Part shown: piece after piece, positions 22,223 to 30,182 of the stretch
Position numbering within the stretch: the stretch's first letter is position 1
How the letters are laid out: the number at the start of each line of letters is the position of its first letter
Assembly: GCF_000721705.1 (NCBI RefSeq)
Contig: NZ_JOJL01000007.1
Coordinates: forward strand, 1 to 64,000
DNA: 64,000 nucleotides
Direction: 5' to 3'
Source of the DNA: Actinoplanes subtropicus
GTDB taxonomy: Bacteria; Actinomycetota; Actinomycetes; Mycobacteriales; Micromonosporaceae
Program-made: the position numbers and the translations under genes
Notes under the pieces: generated by a model
The model's database searches: none
Seen by the model: the letters and a program-made list of their open reading frames with translations, nothing else
Told to the model about the DNA's origin: nothing

Positions 22223-23014
22223 ATGGCCGGATATGAATGGATCAGCCTCACCACCGACTACGGGACGTTCGACGGTTTCGTCGCGGCGTGCCACGGAACG
22301 ATCGCGCGCGTCGCGCCCGCCGTACGCGTCATCGACGTGACCCACCACGTGCCCCCGGCCGACGTGACGCGCGGCGCCGCAGTGCTCGCCCAGACCGCGC
22401 CGCACCTGCCGCCCTCGGTGCACGTCGCGGTGGTCGACCCGGGCGTCGGCACGGCCCGCCGCGGTCTGGTCCTCGAGACCCCGGGCGGCCTGCTGGTCGG
22501 TCCGGACAACGGGCTGCTGATCTGGGCGGCCGACGCGCTCGGCGGCGTCGACCGCGCCTTCGAACTGGCCAACAAGGACTGGCAGCTGGGCACGGTGGCC
22601 CGCACCTTCCACGGGCGCGACGTGTTCGCCCCGGCCGGCGCGCATCTCTCGCTCGGCGCCAGCCCGGTCGACGCCGGCCCGGCGATCGACCCGGCCGACC
22701 TGATCCGGCTGCCCGACCCGCTGGTCACGATCGGCGACGGCTGGATCGAGTCCGAGGTCGGCACCGTCGACCGCTTCGGCAACGTGCAGCTCGCGGCCAC
22801 CGGCGACGTGCTGGCCGGGCTGGGCCACGAGCTGCTCGTCAACGGCTCGGTGCGGGCCCGACGGGGCACCACGTTCGCCGACGTCGAGCGCGGCGAGCTG
22901 CTGGTGTACGAGGACTCGGCCGGCTTCGTCGCGATCGCGGTGAACAACGGCCGGGCCGTGGTCGTCCTCTCGGTCCGCCCCGGCGACACCGTCCGGATCG
23001 CCGAGCGCCGATAG
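22223..23014 (+). CDS. S-adenosyl-L-methionine hydrolase (adenosine-forming), DUF62 family
   Basis: The family cleaves SAM to adenosine and methionine with water as nucleophile. It is related to the fluorinase and chlorinase that use halide. The 263-residue protein starts ISLTTDYGTFDGF and keeps the hydrolase Asp/Arg/His set: Asp72 and Arg79 in VVDPGVGTARRG and His130 in TFHGRDVFAPAGAHLS. I see no sign of the extended loop of the true halogenases, so hydrolase is the better call. It is followed 17 bp later by nei2 on the same strand. Confidence 0.9.
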   Translation: MAGYEWISLTTDYGTFDGFVAACHGTIARVAPAVRVIDVTHHVPPADVTRGAAVLAQTAPHLPPSVHVAVVDPGVGTARRGLVLETPGGLLVGPDNGLLIWAADALGGVDRAFELANKDWQLGTVARTFHGRDVFAPAGAHLSLGASPVDAGPAIDPADLIRLPDPLVTIGDGWIESEVGTVDRFGNVQLAATGDVLAGLGHELLVNGSVRARRGTTFADVERGELLVYEDSAGFVAIAVNNGRAVVVLSVRPGDTVRIAERR

Positions 23015-23031
23015 CGCGAGATGATGGAGCC

Positions 23032-23817
23032 ATGCCCGAGGGTGACACCGTGTGGAACACGGCCCGGGTGCTCGAGCGTGCCCTGGTCGGCGACGTCCTG
23101 ACCGGCAGCGACTTCCGAGTGCCGCGGCTGGCCACCGCCGACCTGGCCGGCTGGACCGTCGCCGAGTCGGCCAGCCGCGGCAAGCACCTGCTGCTGCGGC
23201 TCACCCGGGCGGGCGAGAAGCCGCTCACCCTGCACTCGCACCTGCGGATGGACGGCGCGTGGCGGGCGTACGCGCCGGGCGAACGCTGGTCCGGCCGGCC
23301 GGCGCACCTGATCCGGGTGGTGCTGCGGACCGCGCGGTCGGTGCTGGTCGGCTACCACCTGCACGACGTCACGCAGGTGCCCACGGCCGACGAGGAGTCG
23401 CTGGTCGGGCACCTCGGCCCGGACCTGCTCGGCCCGGACTGGGACCCGGCCGAGGCGGCGCGGCGGATCGCGGCCAAGCCGGCGGCGACCATCGCCGAGG
23501 CGCTGCTCGACCAGCGCAACCTCGCCGGGGTGGGCAACCTCTACAAGGCCGAGACGATGTTCCTACGTGGACTGTGGCCGTGGACACCGGTCGCCGAGGT
23601 GCCCGACCTGCCCGGCGTGGTGACGCTCGCGCAGAAACTGGTGGCCTCGAACAAGGGCCGCTGGACGCAGTCCACCACCGGCTCGTTACGCCGCGGCGAA
23701 ACGACCTATGTGTACGGACGACGCGCTCTCCCGTGCCGGCGGTGCGGCACCGCCATCAAGAAGGCCGATCAGGATGAACGCGTCACATACTGGTGCCCGC
23801 GGTGCCAGGCCGAGTAG
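23032..23817 (+). CDS. nei2: Endonuclease VIII-type DNA glycosylase, Nei2 group
   Basis: Fpg/Nei enzymes remove oxidised bases and nick the strand. The product begins MPEGDTVW; the Pro after Met is the catalytic amine and the next Glu the general acid. The helix-two-turn-helix region contains ALLDQRNLAGVGNLYKAE. The C-terminus has a four-cysteine zinc finger (CRRCG ... WCPRC) ending at residue 259. The 261-residue length fits. Expression is probably shared with the SAM hydrolase gene. Its TAG is directly followed by the stop of the convergent pspM. Confidence 0.93.
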   Translation: MPEGDTVWNTARVLERALVGDVLTGSDFRVPRLATADLAGWTVAESASRGKHLLLRLTRAGEKPLTLHSHLRMDGAWRAYAPGERWSGRPAHLIRVVLRTARSVLVGYHLHDVTQVPTADEESLVGHLGPDLLGPDWDPAEAARRIAAKPAATIAEALLDQRNLAGVGNLYKAETMFLRGLWPWTPVAEVPDLPGVVTLAQKLVASNKGRWTQSTTGSLRRGETTYVYGRRALPCRRCGTAIKKADQDERVTYWCPRCQAE

Positions 23818-24585
23818 CTACAACTGCGTGGCCGTCGGGCGCTTGAGTTCGGCGAGCCCCTCGGCCAGGCCGCGCAGCCGGTCGGTGGCGTCGATCAGGC
23901 TGGACAGCGCCGGGTGCGGGCCGTCGGTGACCGGGTGGCCGTCCTCGGCGACATAACTGGCGGCCGCGGCCACCAGCTGCTCGAACGCCGTGACGCCCGC
24001 GGTGAACTGCTCGGCGAGGGCCGCATGCGACTCCTCGAGGGCGGCGCGCGGGCCGCCGGCCGGGCTCAGCGGGATGGCCCGCTCGACGCTCGCCACCCGC
24101 TGCCCGAGATCCCGCAGCCACTGCTCGGACACGGCCGCCTCGAGCAGCGCCGCCTCGCCGGGCCCGGTCAGCCGGCCGGCCAAGCCGGTCAGGGTGGCCG
24201 AGGCACGATCCAGCCGATCCCACGCCTGGGTGATCGCCGAGCCGCGCAGGGCGTACCGGTTTTTCTGCCGGCGCACCTCGTTCAGCACCGTACGGCCGGC
24301 CGGGAACCGCTCGATCGCGGCGGTCAGCCGCTGGCCGGTCAGCGCCGGGTCGGGCGGGGGCGGCGGCGGGAGGGCGGCGAGCGCACGATGGTCGCTCCAC
24401 CGCCACCAGGCGAGCGCGACCGAGGAGCCGGCCGCGCCGGCCCAGATCGCGTCGGCGATGCCTATCCCCGAATACGGAGTGAGGACCGCGGTGGCCGCCA
24501 CCAGGCCACCGCCCAGCACGCTCCACCGCCGCGCCGAATTGCGCAGCTTCCGGAGCCGCCGGAAATATCTGGTCCGCTCGTCCAC
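23818..24585 (-). CDS. pspM: PspM-like phage-shock membrane protein
   Basis: The 255-residue protein has a basic N-terminus, two close membrane spans (about 24-44 and 46-63) and a long helical cytoplasmic region (80-250). It lies directly behind pspA in the order clgR-pspA-this gene, matching mycobacterial clgR-pspA-Rv2743c, where the third product (PspM) tethers PspA to the membrane. Similarity is mostly topological, so the name rests largely on context. GTG start with GAGGACGAG upstream, 30 bp after the pspA stop. Confidence 0.75.
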   Translation of the reverse strand: MDERTRYFRRLRKLRNSARRWSVLGGGLVAATAVLTPYSGIGIADAIWAGAAGSSVALAWWRWSDHRALAALPPPPPPDPALTGQRLTAAIERFPAGRTVLNEVRRQKNRYALRGSAITQAWDRLDRASATLTGLAGRLTGPGEAALLEAAVSEQWLRDLGQRVASVERAIPLSPAGGPRAALEESHAALAEQFTAGVTAFEQLVAAAASYVAEDGHPVTDGPHPALSSLIDATDRLRGLAEGLAELKRPTATQL

Positions 24586-24615
24586 CGCTCGTCCTCCCCG
24601 CTGACTTCGGGCCGC

Positions 24616-25470
24616 TCAGCCGGCCGCGGTGGTGTCGCCCCGCTTCTGGTTCATGCTGGCGCGGATCTCGTCGAGCCGGGCCACGCTCGCCGGGTCGGCC
24701 GCCGGGGCCGACTCGACCGCGGGCTGGCTGGGCGCGGCGCCGAGCTTCTCCCCGGCCATGCTCGCCCGGATCTGCTCGAGCCGGGACTGGCCGGCCAGGT
24801 CGAGGCTCGATTTCTGCACCTCGAGCATGCGGCCCTCGACCGAGTTGGACGCGAGCTCGGCCCGGCCCATCGCGTTCGCGTACCGCTGCTCGATCTTGTC
24901 GCGGACCTCGTCGAGCGACGGCGTGTTGCCGGGCGCGGCGAGCGACGACATCGACTCGAGCGACTTGGCCACCGTCTCCTGCATCTTGGCCTGCTCGAGC
25001 TGGCTGAGCAGGCGGGAGCGCTCGGCGATGCGCTGCTGCAGCACCATCGCGTTGTTCTCCACCGCCTTGCGGGCCTGGCCGGCCGCGGCGAGCGCCTGGT
25101 CGTGCAGCGTCTTCAGGTCTTCCATCGACTGCTCGCCGGAGACCAGCTGGGTGGCGAGCGTCGTCGCGGTCGACTCGTATTTCTGGGCCTCGGACTCGTT
25201 GCCGTCGGCGCGCGCCTTGTCGGCCAATACCAGAGCCTGACGGGCCATGCCCTGCAGTTTCTCGACCTCGGACATCTGGCGGGACAGCTTCATCTCCAGC
25301 TGGCGCTGGTTGCCGATCACCGCCGCGGCCTGCTGCACGAGCGCCTGGTGCTGCCGCTGCGCGTCCTCGATGGCCTGCTGGATCTGCACCTTCGGGTCGG
25401 CGTACTCGTCGATCTTCGCACCGAAGAGCGCCATCATGTAACGCCAGCCCTTGACGAACGGGTTCGCCAT
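24616..25470 (-). CDS. pspA: PspA/IM30 family phage-shock protein
   Basis: PspA stabilises stressed membranes and, in actinobacteria, can bind ClgR to restrain it. The 284-residue product starts [26 protein letters not shown]. It continues as the long heptad-rich helices of the family, with a C-terminal extension holding two similar segments ([13 protein letters not shown] and [12 protein letters not shown]). I chose the ATG at 25470 because the family begins with the amphipathic helix found there. It is followed by pspM. The 240-bp gap to clgR contains a strong hairpin, so pspA may have its own promoter. Confidence 0.93.
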   Translation of the reverse strand: MANPFVKGWRYMMALFGAKIDEYADPKVQIQQAIEDAQRQHQALVQQAAAVIGNQRQLEMKLSRQMSEVEKLQGMARQALVLADKARADGNESEAQKYESTATTLATQLVSGEQSMEDLKTLHDQALAAAGQARKAVENNAMVLQQRIAERSRLLSQLEQAKMQETVAKSLESMSSLAAPGNTPSLDEVRDKIEQRYANAMGRAELASNSVEGRMLEVQKSSLDLAGQSRLEQIRASMAGEKLGAAPSQPAVESAPAADPASVARLDEIRASMNQKRGDTTAAG

Positions 25471-25663
25471 CTCGCGGTATCCCCTCAATGTCGCTCAGTC
25501 TTCGGCGCCACCGACGAAGCGATGGCGTGACCACCATCGTGACAGCTCACCGCCACCGGCGTCACGTGGCCTCCGGGGGATCTCAGGGTCTCCCCCAACG
25601 GTTCGAGGCTACGCCGCTGTCCGGGTCAGGGTCGATCCCCGGAGCGGACACCGAAGACGCGCA

Positions 25664-25693
25664 GGGCCGGACCGCTTCACAGCGGCCCGGCCC
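25664..25693. terminator. Strong hairpin between clgR and pspA
   Basis: GGGCCGGACCGCT pairs with AGCGGCCCGGCCC (one wobble) around a four-base loop TCAC. It lies 18 bp past the clgR stop. There is no U-run, so it could be a GC-type terminator or an attenuator that sets the clgR:pspA ratio. Confidence 0.55.
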
Positions 25694-25711
25694 TGGTGAG
25701 ACTGCGACGAT

Positions 25712-26104
25712 CTAGGCGGCATACACCACTTCGCGCTGGGGTTTCCGGGTGGCCCGCAGAGTCGCCTTGAGCGGCGAATCCTGGCGCACCGAGACGGAAA
25801 CCTCCCCCTCGCGGGCGACCGGCTTCCCCTCGGCCTTTCCCTCGACCGGAAGAAGCACGCCCTCCATCTCCTCGGCGAGCAGCAGCGTATCGCTGACCTC
25901 GCCGAGCACCTCGGACAGGCGCGCGCCCAGCGCATCACAGATCGCGGCGAGAAGCTCGCTCGACGCTTCCTTCTGGCCGCGCTCGATCTCGGACAGATAC
26001 CCCAGGCTGACATTCGCGGCGGTGGACACCTCGCGCAGCGTGCGGTGCTGTCCCTGCCGGCGCGCCCGAAGTGCGTCGCCGATCACCCGGCGTAGCAGGA
26101 CCAT
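25712..26104 (-). CDS. clgR: ClgR-type XRE transcriptional activator
   Basis: The 130-residue protein has an XRE helix-turn-helix at 7-62 ([39 protein letters not shown]), the signature of ClgR, which activates clp protease genes and the psp genes in actinobacteria. The C-terminus ends VVYAA. Two terminal alanines are the reported ClpP degron of Streptomyces ClgR, so it is probably an unstable protein whose level rises when Clp is busy. ATG start with GGAGGAGGTG upstream. It heads the clgR-pspA-pspM cluster. Confidence 0.92.
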   Translation of the reverse strand: MVLLRRVIGDALRARRQGQHRTLREVSTAANVSLGYLSEIERGQKEASSELLAAICDALGARLSEVLGEVSDTLLLAEEMEGVLLPVEGKAEGKPVAREGEVSVSVRQDSPLKATLRATRKPQREVVYAA

Positions 26105-26151
26105 GGCACCTCCTCCTGCGGCGGGCCGCCGGCACGCGCCGGAGGCTTCCC

Positions 26152-26168
26152 GCAACCGTACCCGTTGC
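26152..26168. promoter_or_regulatory. Inverted repeat upstream of clgR
   Basis: GCAAC-N7-GTTGC sits about 50 bp before the clgR start, a plausible operator position. It does not match the published CGC/GCG-type ClgR consensus closely, so the bound protein is unknown. Confidence 0.3.
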
Positions 26169-26230
26169 CGGCGACGCCGACATCCCGCCCCGCCGAATTC
26201 CGGGGGACCCCCCGGGCGGGACCTCGGTCC

Positions 26231-26256
26231 AACAACCGAGATCACTGGAACATTCC
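26231..26256 (-). promoter_or_regulatory. Candidate SigE-type (ECF) promoter for clgR
   Basis: On the minus strand GGAAT is followed 18 bp later by GTT, close to the ECF consensus GGAAC-N18-GTT. In mycobacteria clgR is SigE-dependent, which gives the match some weight. The leader would be over 100 bases. Confidence 0.3.
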
Positions 26257-26261
26257 CCAGC

Positions 26262-26762
26262 TCAGGCGGGTTTCGACGCCTCCCGCAGGGTTTCCGACAG
26301 CAGCTGTAGTACGCGCGTCACACTTTCGGTGCGGACGGCGTCCCGATTTCCCTCGAGCCGCAGCTCACGGACGGCCGAGTGGCCCGGCCCCCGGACGGCG
26401 ACGTAGACCAGCCCGACCGGCTTGCCGTCCTGCGCATCCGGACCGGCCACCCCGGTGGTGGCCAGGCCCCAGTCGGCGCCGCAGCGCTGCCGGGCGCCGG
26501 CCGCCAGCGCCGCCGCGACGTCCGGATCGACCGGCCCGCGCTCGGCGAGCAGTTCCTCGGGGACGTCGGCCAGCTGCGCCTTCAGATCTGTCGCGTAGAC
26601 GACCAGGCCGCCCCGGAAGACCGCGCTCACCCCGGGGATCTCCACGATCGTGGCCGCCACCAGCCCGCCGGTCAGCGACTCGGCGGTGGCCACCGTCTCG
26701 CCCCGGTCCACCAGGCGATGGACCGCGTCGGCAGCCACGCGGCCCGTCTCGGTGAGATCCAC
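26262..26762 (-). CDS. pncC: CinA C-terminal-type nicotinamide-nucleotide amidase
   Basis: The 166-residue protein is the stand-alone CinA C-terminal domain, which deamidates nicotinamide mononucleotide in pyridine-nucleotide salvage. Motifs include [33 protein letters not shown] and [24 protein letters not shown]. The GTG start is six bases after TAGGAT, which overlaps the pgsA stop, so it can be transcribed separately as a leaderless message despite lying only 9 bp behind pgsA. Confidence 0.92.
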   Translation of the reverse strand: MDLTETGRVAADAVHRLVDRGETVATAESLTGGLVAATIVEIPGVSAVFRGGLVVYATDLKAQLADVPEELLAERGPVDPDVAAALAAGARQRCGADWGLATTGVAGPDAQDGKPVGLVYVAVRGPGHSAVRELRLEGNRDAVRTESVTRVLQLLSETLREASKPA

Positions 26763-26768
26763 GACTCG

Positions 26769-26774
26769 ATCCTA
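26769..26774 (-). promoter_or_regulatory. -10 element (TAGGAT) for leaderless pncC
   Basis: TAGGAT lies exactly six bases before the GTG at 26762 and overlaps the pgsA stop codon. Confidence 0.5.
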
Positions 26775-27368
26775 TTGCTTGGCTTGATGATCGCGGCGCA
26801 GACGGAGCGCTTGGAGCAGATAGTCGCCGCCGGTGACCACGGTCACGATCAGGGCGGCGCCCATCAGCCACGGGCCGACCAGGTCGAGCGGGTGCGGCAT
26901 CGGCCACAGGTACCAGGCGATCGCGGCGATCTGCAGCACGGTCTTGAGCTTGCCGCCGCGGCTGGCCGGGATGATGCCGTACCGGATGACCCAGAAGCGC
27001 AGCGCCGTCACACCCCACTCGCGGACCAGGATGGCGATCGTCACCCACCACGGCAGCCGGTCGTACGCGGACAGCAGGATCAGCGCCGTGCCGGTCAGCG
27101 CCTTGTCCGCGATCGGGTCGGCGACCTTGCCGAACGAGGTGACCAGCGACCACTTCCGGGCGATCCAGCCGTCCACGAAGTCGGTCGCCGAGGCCAGGCA
27201 GAACACGAGGCAGGCGGCTATCCGGGCGCCACTGCCGGTCAGACCCGAGGCGATCACGATCACCACGAACACCGGGACCAGCACGATCCGCAGCACGGTC
27301 AGGACGTTCGCCGGGTTGTAGGGCGAAACGACCTTGGCTGCCGTCGCGGGGACCGGCTCGTCAGCCAC
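26772..27368 (-). CDS. pgsA: CDP-diacylglycerol-glycerol-3-phosphate 3-phosphatidyltransferase
   Basis: PgsA makes phosphatidylglycerol phosphate from CDP-diacylglycerol. The 198-residue membrane protein shows the CDP-alcohol phosphotransferase motif D-G-x2-A-R-x8-G-x3-D-x3-D as [20 protein letters not shown] then PIAD, and four to five membrane spans. Its GTG start overlaps the rimO stop by eight bases, indicating translational coupling. The rimO-pgsA-pncC order is common in actinobacteria. Related family members use inositol phosphate, but the sequence and context favour pgsA. Confidence 0.92.
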   Translation of the reverse strand: MADEPVPATAAKVVSPYNPANVLTVLRIVLVPVFVVIVIASGLTGSGARIAACLVFCLASATDFVDGWIARKWSLVTSFGKVADPIADKALTGTALILLSAYDRLPWWVTIAILVREWGVTALRFWVIRYGIIPASRGGKLKTVLQIAAIAWYLWPMPHPLDLVGPWLMGAALIVTVVTGGDYLLQALRLRRDHQAKQ

Positions 27369-28818
27369 GCGTAGCTACCGCGTCGATCATCTCGACCGGC
27401 ACGGCGATCAGGTCGACGCCTTCCGTGGCGGTCACCCGGGCCCGGACGAGATCGCCGGGCACCAACTTTTCAAGGTCTACGCCGGTGTCCCCCGAGACGA
27501 GCGTAGTGGAGCCGTCGACCTCGGGGGCCTGGTGCTCGGCGCGGCCCTCGACCTCGCCGCCGGCGACCGTGTCGACCAGCACCTCGACCAGCGAGCCGAG
27601 CCGTTCCTCGGCCCGCTGGGCGCACAGCTCGTCGGCCAGCGACACCAGGCGGTCGTAGCGGCGTTTGATCGTCTCCTCGCGGACCTTGCCGGGCAGGCCG
27701 GCCGCCTCGGTGCCGTCCTCGTCGCTGTAGTCGAAGACGCCGATCGCATCCAGCCGGGCGTCGGTGAGGAAGCGGACCAGCTCGTCGACATCCTGCCGGG
27801 TTTCGCCGGGGAAGCCGACGATGAAGTTGCTGCGGGCGCCGGCCGCCGGGGCCAGCGCGCGGGCCGCGTCGAGCAGCTCCAGGAAGCGCTCGGTCGAGCC
27901 GAAGCGGCGCATCCGGCGCAGCACCGGCTCGCTGGAGTGCTGGAAGCTGAGATCGTAGTAGGCGGCCACGCCCGGGGTGGTGGCGATCACCTCGACCAGG
28001 CCGGGCCGGGTCTCGGCGGGCTGCAGGTAGCTGGCCCGCACCCGGACGATGCCGGCGACCGCGGCCAGCTGGGGCAGCAGTTTCTCCAGCGCGCGCGGGT
28101 CGCCCAGGTCCTTGCCGTACGAGGTGCTGTTCTCGCTGACCAGCACCAGCTCGCGCACGCCCGTCCCGGCCAGCCACTCGGCCTCGGCCAGCAGCTCCTG
28201 GGGGTCGCGGGAGACGAACGCGCCGCGGAACGCCGGGATCGCGCAGAACGAGCAGCGCCGGTCGCAGCCGCTGGCCAGCTTCAGCGAGGCGACCGGGCCG
28301 GAGTCGAGCCGGCGGCGCAGAACGCTCCGCAGGTGGGCGGGGGTGTGCTCGTCCACGGTCGCGTGCCCGGGGATCACCACCCGGGCCGCCTGGCGCTGTA
28401 CGGGAGTGATCGGCAGCAGCTCGCGGCGGTCGCGCGGGGTGTGCGCGTCGAACCGCTCGCCGGCCAGCACCCCGTCGAGCCGGGCGGCGATGTCGGCGTA
28501 GTCGTCGAAGCCGAGCACGGCCTGCGCCTCGGGGAGGCTCTCGGCCAGCTCCTTGCCGTACCGCTCGGCCATGCAGCCGGCCGCGACCACCTTGGCGCCG
28601 GTGTCCGCGGCGGCGAGCAGCGTCTCGATCGAGTCCTGTTTCGCCTTCTCCACGAAGCCGCAGGTGTTGACGAGCACCACATCGGCCCCGGTGGCGTCGG
28701 TGCTCACCTGCCAGCCGCCGGCGTCGAGGCGGGCGGCGAGCTCCTCCGAGTCGACCTCGTTACGGGCGCAGCCCAGGGTGAGCAGAGCAACACGACGCGG
28801 CGAAGGAGTCACTGACAC
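27361..28818 (-). CDS. rimO: Ribosomal protein S12 methylthiotransferase RimO
   Basis: RimO is a radical-SAM enzyme that methylthiolates an Asp of ribosomal protein S12. The N-terminal domain carries cluster cysteines in [19 protein letters not shown] and AAGCMAERY. The radical-SAM domain has [11 protein letters not shown] (CxxxCxxC), and a TRAM domain ends the protein. Length 485 is a little above average because of a C-terminal RNA-binding region. I chose GTG 28818 (start [17 protein letters not shown]); no Shine-Dalgarno is visible and TAACCT about ten bases upstream may be a -10. Confidence 0.93.
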   Translation of the reverse strand: MSVTPSPRRVALLTLGCARNEVDSEELAARLDAGGWQVSTDATGADVVLVNTCGFVEKAKQDSIETLLAAADTGAKVVAAGCMAERYGKELAESLPEAQAVLGFDDYADIAARLDGVLAGERFDAHTPRDRRELLPITPVQRQAARVVIPGHATVDEHTPAHLRSVLRRRLDSGPVASLKLASGCDRRCSFCAIPAFRGAFVSRDPQELLAEAEWLAGTGVRELVLVSENSTSYGKDLGDPRALEKLLPQLAAVAGIVRVRASYLQPAETRPGLVEVIATTPGVAAYYDLSFQHSSEPVLRRMRRFGSTERFLELLDAARALAPAAGARSNFIVGFPGETRQDVDELVRFLTDARLDAIGVFDYSDEDGTEAAGLPGKVREETIKRRYDRLVSLADELCAQRAEERLGSLVEVLVDTVAGGEVEGRAEHQAPEVDGSTTLVSGDTGVDLEKLVPGDLVRARVTATEGVDLIAVPVEMIDAVATRG

Positions 28819-28880
28819 TTGCCAAAGGTTACCGGGCGACCGCGCGCCGCCGTTCCCCCGCACGGCCGGGAACGCCGGAA

Positions 28881-28912
28881 TTGATCGGACGCGCCCTTCC
28901 GCTCGTAATACT
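28881..28912 (+). promoter_or_regulatory. Promoter with short leader for the mannosyltransferase gene
   Basis: TTGATC (28881-28886) and TAATACT (28906-28912) are separated by 19 bp. The -10 ends seven bases before the ATG at 28920, so the message would have almost no leader. Confidence 0.5.
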
Positions 28913-28919
28913 CAGCATC

Positions 28920-30182
28920 ATGCCGAACGTCAGAAAACCGCCGCCGTACGCGGAGTGGGTGCTGCTCGCCGCGCTGGCCTCGCTCGCCGTCCTGGCCCGC
29001 CGGGCCGGCTGGTTCATCAAGACGAACGACACCACGATCTTCATGCAGTGGGTCGACCAGATGCGCGCGGCCGGCGGCTGGCGCGGGATCGGCCAGCAGA
29101 TCGGCAACTACAACGCGCCGTTCCTGTACCTGCTGGCCGCCGTCATCTACCTGCCCGGGTCGCTGCTCGTCAAGATCAAAGCGATCTTCGTGCTGTTCGA
29201 TGTGTTACTAGCATATTTCACGTACCAGATTGTGGGTTTGCGGTTCGAGGGACGTCGGGCGCCGGCCGCGGCCGGGCTGGCGATGCTGCTGCTGCCCACT
29301 GTCGTGATCAACGCCTCCTGGTACGGCCAGATGGACGCCATGTGGGCGAGCTTCGCGCTGGGCGGGGTCTACTTCCTGATGCGCGAGCGGCCCTGGGTGG
29401 CGGTCACGCTGTGCGCGGTGTCCCTGGCGATCAAGCCACAGGGGATCTTCATCTTCCCGCTCCTGCTGCTGCTCGCGCTGGGTGGGCGACTTCCCTGGCG
29501 TACGTTACTGACGGTCCCCGCCGTCTTCGCGGTGCTGGACGTCCCCGCCCTGCTGGCCGGCCGGTCCCCGATGGACCTGCTCACCGTCTACGACATGGGC
29601 CGGCAGGCGGTGCACGTCGAGGGGCTGACCCTGCGGGCGCCCAGCGTGTACGCCTTCATCGAGGCGGGCCGCCGCGCCGAGACGGTCCGGGTGCTCGGCT
29701 ACATCTTCACGGCCGCCCTGATCCTCGGCATCCTCTACGTCCTGATAATCCGGAATGTCCAGATCACTCGGGACCGGCTGGTCACCTACGCGGCGCTGTT
29801 CGCGATCGCGATGCCGTTCCTGCTGCCGGGCATGCACGAGCGCTACTTCTTCCTGGCCGACGTCACCACGGTGCTGCTGGCGATCCACAAGCCACGGCTG
29901 TGGCCGGTCCCGCTCCTGGTGCAGGCGGCGTCGCTGATCAGCCTGGAGCCCTTCCTGTTCGGCGGCCGCACGCCGCAGATGCTGCCGCTGACCGTCCCGG
30001 CGACGCTCATGCTCGCCGCCCTGGTGACGGTGCTTCACCACGTACTCAAGGATGCTCTTGATCTTGAATCAACCCAGCACCTTGAAAGCACGGAGATCCC
30101 GGACACTCCCGAGGAGCTCGAGGACGAGATCAGTCGTCCAGGCGGAGAGCGGCTAGCGCCTCTTCCAGCCCGTCGGGCTTGA
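28920..30182 (+). CDS. GT-C membrane glycosyltransferase, Gpi18-like mannosyltransferase
   Basis: The 420-residue protein has about ten membrane spans. An acidic motif after the first span (FIKTNDTTIFMQWV) is typical of GT-C enzymes that use polyprenyl-phosphate sugars, and the segment INASWYGQMDAMWASFALGG resembles the Gpi18/COG5542 group. It probably glycosylates lipids or proteins on the outer face of the membrane. The exact substrate is unknown. ATG start with a strong promoter directly upstream. The last 53 bp overlap the convergent ftsK 3' end, and the tail after the last span (residue about 385 on) is charged and probably disordered. Confidence 0.82.
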   Translation: MPNVRKPPPYAEWVLLAALASLAVLARRAGWFIKTNDTTIFMQWVDQMRAAGGWRGIGQQIGNYNAPFLYLLAAVIYLPGSLLVKIKAIFVLFDVLLAYFTYQIVGLRFEGRRAPAAAGLAMLLLPTVVINASWYGQMDAMWASFALGGVYFLMRERPWVAVTLCAVSLAIKPQGIFIFPLLLLLALGGRLPWRTLLTVPAVFAVLDVPALLAGRSPMDLLTVYDMGRQAVHVEGLTLRAPSVYAFIEAGRRAETVRVLGYIFTAALILGILYVLIIRNVQITRDRLVTYAALFAIAMPFLLPGMHERYFFLADVTTVLLAIHKPRLWPVPLLVQAASLISLEPFLFGGRTPQMLPLTVPATLMLAALVTVLHHVLKDALDLESTQHLESTEIPDTPEELEDEISRPGGERLAPLPARRA

